A DNA stretch of 5,880 nt. It comes from Candidatus Poseidoniaceae archaeon. GTDB lineage: Archaea; Thermoplasmatota; Poseidoniia; Poseidoniales; Poseidoniaceae. Shown piece by piece: positions 1 through 4,737 of the stretch. Location of the stretch: the NCBI GenBank assembly GCA_022451765.1, contig JAKUNY010000092.1, forward strand, positions 1 through 5,880, given 5' to 3'. A program made the translations under genes and the position numbers. Under the pieces are notes generated by a model. The model did not search any database. It saw only the letters and a list, made by a program, of their open reading frames with translations, and was not told where the DNA came from. Within the stretch, counting starts at the first letter, position 1. Each line of letters begins with the position of its first letter.

Positions 1-661
1 CATGTGGCTTGCGCAATTGGGCGTGAAGATCGTTCACATCCGATGCATCAAGAACCCCCTGCTTCATGTAATCAGCCATTGCAGGACCGATAAGCGCCAT
101 ACTAGCGCGGAAGCTCGGCATGAATGCCCCGAATGTCTGAAGCGTTACTTCGTGTGAATTCCCGCACGACGAAAAAATAAGTTTGTGCCGTTCGAGCTTT
201 GTTGGAAGGAATTTAACCCCAATCAAGAACAAAGAAAGTCCCACAAACATAGAGCTAAGACTCTGAATTACCATCAAAACAAGCCCGAGCACTGCTAAAC
301 CGGCAGGCAAACCCATTTCGATTGGGCTTGGCTTTTCGATGATGTGCTGAAAACTGGTTACTTCGGCGTCCATGACCAACTGGACATCGATACGAGGCAC
401 ACCGTCTTGATGCAGTGTTGTCTTTACGACTCTGAATAAACCATCACCAACGAGAATCGATGTTGATTTCAACCCATCTTTTGATTCGGAAAGAGGGAAT
501 TCTTCAACCTCTTCCCGGTTGTTATGAAACAACGGTTTTGCCCGAATTGGTAAAGCAAGCACATCCATTCTTTCAAACGAATCAACTTGCTCATCATCAT
601 CTTGTTCATCAATCATTCCTTCTTCATTAGGCTCAGAAGAGGATTCCGATTCACTCGCCAT
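1..661 (-). CDS. Acidic membrane-anchored protein of unknown function, N-terminal 220 codons (runs off left edge)
   Basis: An open frame begins with ATG at 661 and stays open to the window edge, so the C-terminus is missing. I do not recognise the family. The first ~30 residues are very acidic and serine-rich (a run of SES/SSSEPNEE, then DEQDDDE). Residues ~35-110 look like a soluble mixed region with basic and hydrophobic strands. Residues ~117-151 are strongly hydrophobic (GLPAGLAVLGLVLMVIQ, then MFVGLSLFLIGVKF), enough for two short membrane helices in a hairpin or one long one, followed by a basic stretch KLERHK. There is no signal peptide, so the long N-terminus is probably cytoplasmic. 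The start is well supported by AAGGTGA at 666-672, four bases before ATG. The gene lies 40 bases after dnaG on the same strand and is probably cotranscribed with it. Function unknown; the reading frame itself is secure. Confidence 0.8.
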   Translation of the reverse strand, partial: MASESESSSEPNEEGMIDEQDDDEQVDSFERMDVLALPIRAKPLFHNNREEVEEFPLSESKDGLKSTSILVGDGLFRVVKTTLHQDGVPRIDVQLVMDAEVTSFQHIIEKPSPIEMGLPAGLAVLGLVLMVIQSLSSMFVGLSLFLIGVKFLPTKLERHKLIFSSCGNSHEVTLQTFGAFMPSFRASMALIGPAMADYMKQGVLDASDVNDLHAQLRKPH

Positions 662-665
662 GAAT

Positions 666-672
666 TCACCTT
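666..672 (-). promoter_or_regulatory. Ribosome binding site of the acidic membrane protein
   Basis: On the minus strand AAGGTGA stands four bases before the ATG at 661. GGTGA is the core complement of the archaeal 16S rRNA 3' end. It fixes the start of the downstream gene and shows that the gene is translated independently within the dnaG transcript. Confidence 0.7.
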
Positions 673-701
673 AATTGAACAATGAAATGAACGTAACGGA
701 A

Positions 702-1889
702 TCAACGATGCGTTTCTGAGAACCAAGATTTAGCGTCGCTTTTGGCGTCAAATCCTTTGCCAGGTTTTGTACCAACAACGGTCGATATCGAAGCCTCGGA
801 TGCGATTTCCTGAATCCGGTCACTGATTGGACCGTTGATAATGAGAGCCTGTACACCTTCCGTTCCAGCAGCCGACTTGGCTATTGAGCCAGCTCCCATT
901 TCTTCACTTACAGTACCATCAGAGAGAATGAACATTGCTTTGTTCTTCCCTAAACCGTCTTGGTGATCGAACATTTCTTGAATTTCAGCCGGAGCAATTT
1001 CAGACTCATAGACTTCAGACATATCTTCGACCCACTCATCGTTGCTACCGCCGTGTTTTTCTTCGTCTTCTTTGTCTTGAGCCTTCATGGTCTTCGCAAA
1101 TTTCGAAGCATCGACCTTCATCGACAATGTTTTCGTGATTGTCTTTTGAGGTAGGAGTTCCCATTCTTGACCGACAGGTGCCTGTGCAACAAAGTCCACT
1201 TTGAGAATAGCATGCAGTTGTCGGAACAACATCTCGCCACCACGATCGCCATCAATAGCAAGGGTAACAGATTGCTTTGCATTTGCCAAATCAACCAACT
1301 CTTGCTTAATATTACCAGCACCGTCAGCGCTGATTGCATTCTTTACGCCACAATTAAGCAGGTTGATGACATCGTTTCGCCCTTCAACAATAATGAGCGA
1401 ATCCGAGCTTTGGACATTTGGGCCGCAGGTGAGACCGTGAAAATTGGTTGCAGTTCCGACTGTCAAAACAGAGCGGACTTCTTCCACAACAGTCTTTGAT
1501 GCGGCTTCCCCAGAGTTTACCAGCGCAAGCAGGAGCTCTTTCGCTCGATCGACTACAGCAGTTCGCTTTGTTGCGCGAACATCTGAAATCTCAATAACAC
1601 TAATCTTTGCTTGACATGGACCAATACGATCGATGGTTTCCAATGCGGAACCGATGATTGCCGTTTCGACATTGTCCATGCTGCTTGGAATGAGAATCAT
1701 TCCGTGCACCTTTCCACCCTTTGTTTCCATCTCGACATCAACGTGACCAACACGAGCAGTTCGTTGCAACTTCCTAAGTTCTAAGTCATCGCCGAGCAGA
1801 CCTTCGGTCTGGCCCATGATTGCCCCAATGATATCCTTTCGTTGTACAGTACCGTTGACCTTAATATCAGCCTTAATCATGTACTTCAT
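702..1889 (-). CDS. dnaG: Archaeal DnaG (Toprim primase / exosome-associated protein)
   Basis: A 395-residue protein with the archaeal DnaG layout. The N-terminal domain begins MKYMIKADIKVNG and carries the family hallmark GAIMGQTEGLLGDDLELRKL (about residues 22-41). The Toprim domain shows IIVEGRNDVINLL with the acidic glutamate near 169, and IDGDRGGE with the two metal-binding aspartates near 213 and 215. These are followed by the family stretch VDFVAQAPVGQEWE. The C-terminal part keeps INGPISDRIQEIASEASISTVVGTKPG, matching the DGVITQRL...VGA region of homologues. A lysine- and glutamate-rich linker (~residues 265-300) separates them. No zinc-binding domain is present, as expected in archaea. 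Known family roles are RNA primer synthesis (shown for Sulfolobus DnaG) and poly(A)-binding subunit of the archaeal exosome; which dominates here cannot be told. The start was chosen at 1889 because the protein then begins like its relatives and AAGGAA lies five bases upstream; the same frame is open back to a GTG at 1958. Confidence 0.95.
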   Translation of the reverse strand: MKYMIKADIKVNGTVQRKDIIGAIMGQTEGLLGDDLELRKLQRTARVGHVDVEMETKGGKVHGMILIPSSMDNVETAIIGSALETIDRIGPCQAKISVIEISDVRATKRTAVVDRAKELLLALVNSGEAASKTVVEEVRSVLTVGTATNFHGLTCGPNVQSSDSLIIVEGRNDVINLLNCGVKNAISADGAGNIKQELVDLANAKQSVTLAIDGDRGGEMLFRQLHAILKVDFVAQAPVGQEWELLPQKTITKTLSMKVDASKFAKTMKAQDKEDEEKHGGSNDEWVEDMSEVYESEIAPAEIQEMFDHQDGLGKNKAMFILSDGTVSEEMGAGSIAKSAAGTEGVQALIINGPISDRIQEIASEASISTVVGTKPGKGFDAKSDAKSWFSETHR

Positions 1890-1929
1890 TGCTTTTCCTT
1901 GTTTATTTCCTGAATTGTTTTTTCGACCC

Positions 1930-1937
1930 AAATAAAG
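1930..1937 (-). promoter_or_regulatory. Putative TATA box of dnaG
   Basis: On the minus strand CTTTATTT, preceded by purine-rich GAAAGGAGGA that could act as a BRE, resembles the archaeal TATA consensus. With usual spacing, transcription would start near 1908-1910, giving a leader of about 20 bases that contains AAGGAA before the dnaG ATG. This is sequence resemblance only. Confidence 0.4.
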
Positions 1938-1965
1938 TCCTCCTTTCGGCCTCCTCACAGTCGGC

Positions 1966-1987
1966 GCATCAACCCGTTAGGGGATGC
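1966..1987. repeat. Small bulged hairpin in the dnaG upstream region
   Basis: GCATC (1966-1970) pairs with GATGC (1983-1987), and CCC (1973-1975) pairs with GGG (1980-1982) around a GTTA loop, with a two-base AA bulge. It lies just upstream of the proposed dnaG promoter. Short enough to be chance. Confidence 0.25.
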
Positions 1988-2011
1988 AGTACAACGGTTT
2001 GACAAAAATGT

Positions 2012-2041
2012 CCAACCAAGTGAATGTGATTCAGCAGTTGG
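2012..2041. repeat. Interrupted palindrome in the divergent control region (possible operator)
   Basis: TGAAT-GTG-ATTCA (2021-2033) is a perfect 5-base dyad, nested inside a second dyad, CCAAC (2012-2016) and GTTGG (2037-2041). Together they make a 30-base imperfect palindrome centred near 2027, between dnaG and the TerB-like gene. Its size and symmetry suit a dimeric helix-turn-helix regulator, but no regulator is encoded in the window and no second copy was seen. Confidence 0.35.
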
Positions 2042-2050
2042 CCCTGCGGC

Positions 2051-2088
2051 TTTTCCCTTTTGAATGCTGTGGACAAATGAAGGGAAAA
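2051..2088. repeat. Perfect 9-base inverted repeat spanning the first possible start of the TerB-like gene
   Basis: TTTTCCCTT (2051-2059) is the exact reverse complement of AAGGGAAAA (2080-2088), with a 20-base spacer. The ATG at 2064 lies inside the loop. It could be an RNA hairpin in a leader or a two-half-site operator. Its position favours the later ATG at 2133 as the true translation start. Confidence 0.45.
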
Positions 2089-2666
2089 AATTAGATTCGC
2101 TGGTTCTCAACCGAATAAAACCTGAAAAATTGATGAAATCATCGCGTGGGTTCAAGAAGAAGTTCTCCTTACGTCGGTTCGTGTCCGCCGAATCAGTGCA
2201 CCGTCTCGCTGCATTTCGCAGTACAATCGAGGTCATGTTACTCGATGGCGTACTCACGCGTGAGGAGAAGCGACTCATTATCCGACTCTCGTCTTGTCTC
2301 AATCTCGATTCGCACCAACCTGCAGAGATCTACCAAGCAATCATGGACAATGTGGAAACAGAAGAAGGAGATATTCTCACGCCTGAAGAGCAGCATGAGG
2401 TTTACAAAACAGTCTTCGAGGTAGCTATCATCAATGCATCACTTTCCAAGGACGAGTTTAGAGTCATGGCGCACCTTCGAGAAATATTTTCAATCGACGA
2501 TGAGGAACACAATCTCGTCGAACGAGAATTAAGAGACATGGTGAAGGAGCGATTTGAAGACCCAAATGTTGTTGAAAAAACCCTAAACACTCTTCGAGAT
2601 TCAGTGCGAGTTGTAACAACTTTATTCGACAACGTTCGGAAAAAGAACAACGGTGAAACGCGATGA
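2064..2666 (+). CDS. TerB-like all-helical protein (tellurite-resistance TerB fold)
   Basis: 200 residues from ATG 2064, or 177 from ATG 2133. The core looks like a TerB-type domain with two related halves. The first half is STIEVMLLDGVLTREEKRLIIRLSSCL (~residues 53-79), with the characteristic DG followed by an E-E-K-R helix. The second is TVFEVAIINASLSKDEFRVMAHLREIF (~116-142), where the DG has become NA but the SKDE helix is kept. A charged C-terminal helix follows and the tail is basic. TerB proteins bind metal or sit at membranes in Ter stress complexes; many stand-alone TerB-like proteins have no known role, so no activity is claimed. No membrane segment or signal peptide is seen. Neither ATG has a Shine-Dalgarno. 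An A/T-rich TATA-like stretch at 2085-2094 and an inverted repeat over 2051-2088 favour 2133. It overlaps the next gene by ATGA. The gene is secure; the family call is moderate. Confidence 0.8.
   Translation: MLWTNEGKKLDSLVLNRIKPEKLMKSSRGFKKKFSLRRFVSAESVHRLAAFRSTIEVMLLDGVLTREEKRLIIRLSSCLNLDSHQPAEIYQAIMDNVETEEGDILTPEEQHEVYKTVFEVAIINASLSKDEFRVMAHLREIFSIDDEEHNLVERELRDMVKERFEDPNVVEKTLNTLRDSVRVVTTLFDNVRKKNNGETR
2652..2656 (+). promoter_or_regulatory. Ribosome binding site of the HEAT/AlkD-like gene, inside the TerB-like gene
   Basis: GGTGA stands six bases before the ATG at 2663, within the last codons of the upstream gene. With the ATGA overlap it fixes the start and points to translational coupling. 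Confidence 0.65.
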
Positions 2667-3286
2667 AAGCGACCTCACTCGATGACTATCTTGATGGATT
2701 TGATTCCTTTCCCAATCGACGCAGTAAGCGATTGTCCATGCTCCGTGAAGCGTACACTTACGGTGTACCAGGCATGATGACGAAGTCAATGACTGACCGC
2801 CTTGCTCAGTCTGGGCATTATTCGTTTCATATCGGCACCCCTGATCCTGAAATGAGGCGCATTGCCTCATGGATGCTCACGAACGAAAAAGACCGATTGA
2901 AGATTGCAAAGTTCATCCCGAAGATTTGGAAACGCGGTGGCCGAGAGGATCTCAAACTGGCTGGACTCCTTCTAGCGAATATGTCCGATGACGAACTTGG
3001 GGAAAGCGGCTGGACCGTGTTTCTCCAATTGATTCAGGACCGTGTTTCCGTAGAAGTCTTTCTTGAGACCGCAGAGGAATTCCTGCGAGGTGGTCGTCAA
3101 CTACCTAGCGATGCTTGGATTCGCGACGCCGCAGCCCAAAGCGAAGTATGGGCTCAATTGATGGTTCTCATGCTTTCACTTGATGAATCTCGAGCAAAAT
3201 CTCATACAACGCTCCTTCACGGTACACCGCAAGGCGGGGAATTGTTTGAACGGATTCGCAACCGACTTATCGAACGAGTATCTTGA
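2663..3286 (+). CDS. All-helical HEAT/AlkD-like repeat protein, function uncertain
   Basis: A soluble 207-residue protein with no signal peptide or membrane segment. After a polar N-terminus, residues ~60-175 read as consecutive amphipathic helix pairs: DPEMRRIASWML, LKIAKFIPKIWKRG, EDLKLAGLLLANM, WTVFLQLIQDRV, VEVFLETAEEFL, AWIRDAAAQSEVWAQLMVLMLSL. The order (helix pairs ending with a Q/S-x-x-W helix) recalls the DNA alkylation repair AlkD/HEAT-like family. The Trp/Asp pair expected in the AlkD base pocket is not obvious: VEVFLETAEEF stands where a W-D-x-x-D type helix would be. If related, it may be a binding rather than catalytic member. The start is secure (ATGA overlap with the TerB-like gene and GGTGA six bases upstream). 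It is the second gene of the plus-strand run, and its translation is likely coupled to the first. The gene is real with high confidence; the AlkD relation is tentative. Confidence 0.8.
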   Translation: MKATSLDDYLDGFDSFPNRRSKRLSMLREAYTYGVPGMMTKSMTDRLAQSGHYSFHIGTPDPEMRRIASWMLTNEKDRLKIAKFIPKIWKRGGREDLKLAGLLLANMSDDELGESGWTVFLQLIQDRVSVEVFLETAEEFLRGGRQLPSDAWIRDAAAQSEVWAQLMVLMLSLDESRAKSHTTLLHGTPQGGELFERIRNRLIERVS

Positions 3287-3311
3287 TGTGCCTCAGACTC
3301 TTCCTATTATC

Positions 3312-3521
3312 ATGGCAGAGCGCTTTCTACCAACGGAAGACCCTGTCCTTGAACAAGTTCTAACATGGACCGTTGAGCGTGATGCGAGAGATGTTCGTCG
3401 CCTCCTCGAATGGTTGCCGCAAGCACGCTCCAGTCGAGAACGACAGGCCCTTCTCGACCGAGTAAGAGACTTACTCGATGAGTTGGAACAAGCGATGTCT
3501 GCATTGGACGAACTCGTGTGA
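3312..3521 (+). CDS. Small charged helical protein
   Basis: A 69-residue protein from ATG 3312. An in-frame GTG at 3288, one base after the upstream stop, would give 77 residues, and the frame stays open to 3180 inside the preceding gene. Neither start has a clear Shine-Dalgarno. The sequence is almost wholly helical: TVERDARDVRRLLEWLPQ (~20-37), then a second helix from SSRERQALLDRVRDLLDELEQAM to the end, with leucines every three to four positions. This suggests a helical hairpin or short coiled coil that dimerises or binds a partner. No membrane segment. It fills the space between the HEAT-like and MobA-like genes, and its stop overlaps the next start as GTGA, so it is very likely translated. 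I do not recognise the family. Confidence 0.7.
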   Translation: MAERFLPTEDPVLEQVLTWTVERDARDVRRLLEWLPQARSSRERQALLDRVRDLLDELEQAMSALDELV

Positions 3522-4042
3522 ATACCATGTCGCTTCTGTGTTTAATTCTCGCTGGAGGAAAGAGCACTCGAATGGGTCAAGACAAAGCATTGCTTTACGA
3601 TTCAACCAACATTCTATCCAAGAAACTTGAAGCCTTAGGATGCAGAGTCCTTATCGCATGTGGGAGTCGGGAACGAGCGCATCATTTTGATTCCAATTGT
3701 TGGTTCGACCCGTCCTATGCGAAATCGCTTGGGGAGGTCATTTACGCATTTGTTGCGGAACATGATGAAGAGGTGCAGCTCTTCCCATGCGACATGTACA
3801 GGCTTGATGATGCCGCACTTGCAACGATTCTCGCTCAGTCACCAGGCGTCCCTCTTGACAGCGAATCGAAGGAACAGTTTACCCTAACACGCATACCTGT
3901 GCAACCCAACCTTCCTAAAGCAATGAGCTTAGGTGATTTGTTCTCAGGCTTGGAGCGCAACAATCTGAGTTCACTTGGCAATCGATTGGAGAATTTTAAT
4001 CATCCAGACCAAATCGATGACCTGAGCAAATCAGATCAATAA
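3518..4042 (+). CDS. MobA-like nucleotidyltransferase (molybdenum cofactor guanylyltransferase family)
   Basis: The N-terminus LCLILAGGKSTRMGQDKALLY (residues 7-27 from GTG) is the nucleotide-binding signature of MobA-like NTP transferases, with R18 and K23 of the LAGG-x-S-x-R-MG-x-DK motif. FPCDMY (89-94) carries the metal-binding aspartate in the position of the family's PCDMP. The ending FNHPDQIDDL corresponds to the NxNTPEDL tail of MobA. MobA transfers GMP from GTP to molybdopterin in the cytoplasm, but relatives use other small substrates and no molybdenum gene is nearby, so the substrate is open. At 171-174 residues it is shorter than the ~190 usual for MobA, and the segment after PCDMY is the part that seems reduced. 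It starts either at GTG 3518 (4-base GTGA overlap) or ATG 3527, which gives a more typical N-terminus. The last 47 bases overlap purN on the other strand. Confidence 0.8.
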   Translation: MNTMSLLCLILAGGKSTRMGQDKALLYDSTNILSKKLEALGCRVLIACGSRERAHHFDSNCWFDPSYAKSLGEVIYAFVAEHDEEVQLFPCDMYRLDDAALATILAQSPGVPLDSESKEQFTLTRIPVQPNLPKAMSLGDLFSGLERNNLSSLGNRLENFNHPDQIDDLSKSDQ

Positions 4043-4640
4043 TTTCTGGATACATCTGGTGTTCTTCAACTTGGATTCTTTTCGAGAGAAGAGTCCGTGT
4101 ATCAGAATCAAAAACAGGAACACGGCGTTGAGCAAGAATTGGGCCTGAATCCATGCCTGAATCAACAACATGCACCGTACAACCACTTACTCGAACACCA
4201 GAAGCCAATACCTTCGTATGCGCATCAGCCCCAGGGAAGGCAGGGAGCAAAGAGGGGTGTATGTTAATGATCTTAGGATAGTACCTCTCAACAAAATCTG
4301 CAGATAGCAAGCGCATGTACCCGGACAAAACGATAAGATCAACATCAAACTCATCCAACTTATCTCGTATTCGCGATTCATGTTCAAGGCGCCTGTCCTC
4401 TTTTGGCAAATTGAAGTCCACAGTTTCTACAACAACTGGAACCTTGTGTTGTTCGGCATATTCGATACCCCCAGCGTTCTCTTTGTCTGTAAAGCAAACA
4501 ACTGTTCGGTGGATGCATTCATCTCGACTCTGATGAATGAGGAGTGCATTCATTCCGGTTCCAGAGCCCGAAAAGAAAACCGCAATGCGAAGCGGGGCTG
4601 AGGGGCGGCCGCCCTTCTCTACAATCTGGACCTCCCCCAT
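3996..4640 (-). CDS. purN: Phosphoribosylglycinamide formyltransferase (GAR transformylase)
   Basis: Transfers a formyl group from 10-formyltetrahydrofolate to glycinamide ribonucleotide, the third step of purine synthesis, in the cytoplasm. A full-length 214-residue protein. FSGSGTGMNAL (23-33) is the phosphate-binding loop. VLSGYMRLL (104-112) and IINIHPSLLPAFPGADAH (124-141) follow. The catalytic triad is present: N126, H128 and D164 (in DSGMDSGPIL), equivalent to E. coli N106, H108 and D144. The core starts near residue 17, so the first ~16 residues are an extension (MGEVQIVEKGGRPSAP). No Shine-Dalgarno precedes the ATG; instead GGGGGAGGT comes directly after it. A 9-base hairpin ends eight bases upstream, which may affect translation. 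It follows the dehydrogenase gene after 97 bases on the same strand and meets the MobA-like gene tail to tail with 47 shared bases. Confident assignment; the start is slightly uncertain. Confidence 0.95.
   Translation of the reverse strand: MGEVQIVEKGGRPSAPLRIAVFFSGSGTGMNALLIHQSRDECIHRTVVCFTDKENAGGIEYAEQHKVPVVVETVDFNLPKEDRRLEHESRIRDKLDEFDVDLIVLSGYMRLLSADFVERYYPKIINIHPSLLPAFPGADAHTKVLASGVRVSGCTVHVVDSGMDSGPILAQRRVPVFDSDTRTLLSKRIQVEEHQMYPEIIDLICSGHRFGLDD
4603..4614. repeat. 12-base all-GC palindrome inside purN
   Basis: GGGCGGCCGCCC is a perfect palindrome in codons 9-13 of purN (around KGGRP). It includes the recognition sequence GCGGCCGC. It stands out from the balanced composition around it and lies in the non-core N-terminal extension. 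No function can be assigned. Confidence 0.4.
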
Positions 4641-4648
4641 GGACAGTC

Positions 4649-4674
4649 GAAGGACTGCTTGATTTCAGTCCTTC
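4649..4674 (-). promoter_or_regulatory. 9-base perfect hairpin just upstream of the purN start
   Basis: GAAGGACTG (minus strand, 4674-4666) pairs with CAGTCCTTC (4657-4649) around an 8-base loop AAATCAAG. It ends eight bases before the purN ATG, where a Shine-Dalgarno would normally be. No T-run follows, so it is not a typical archaeal terminator. It may mask or position the start site in the purN leader, or be a protein binding site. It is too small to be a known purine riboswitch. Confidence 0.45.
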
Positions 4675-4718
4675 CGCTTCGCTGAGACGTCTAACGTAGT
4701 TGTGATACGCATGAGTAT

Positions 4719-4734
4719 GGTTGGAACCTCAACC
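4719..4734 (-). repeat. Short hairpin just after the dehydrogenase stop codon
   Basis: GGTTG and CAACC (5-base stem, 6-base loop) begin three bases after the TAA at 4740-4738. It is not followed by a T-run, so it could protect an RNA 3' end or be chance. The rest of the 97-base spacer holds an 8-base palindrome AGACGTCT at 4685-4692 and no convincing TATA box. Confidence 0.3.
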
Positions 4735-4737
4735 GAA

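Noticed and set aside
1167..1499. 110-codon plus-strand open frame inside dnaG
   Set aside because: Antisense to the conserved Toprim region, with no recognisable motif.
1890..1958. In-frame N-terminal extension of DnaG from GTG 1958 (23 residues, preceding MKYM)
   Set aside because: Archaeal DnaG proteins begin at the MKYMIKADIK-like segment, the proper ATG has AAGGAA upstream, and the extension overlies the TATA-like box.
1955..2302. 115-codon minus-strand open frame
   Set aside because: It is antisense to the TerB-like gene, is low-complexity in Ser/Arg/Asn, and covers the control region; it looks like a shadow.
4603..4614. All-GC palindrome as a cloning or assembly junction
   Set aside because: The purN frame continues through it without disruption and both flanks match one gene, so a chance or native palindrome is more likely.
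4649..4674. Hairpin as an intrinsic terminator
   Set aside because: No T-run on either side in the needed orientation, and it is only eight bases before the purN start.
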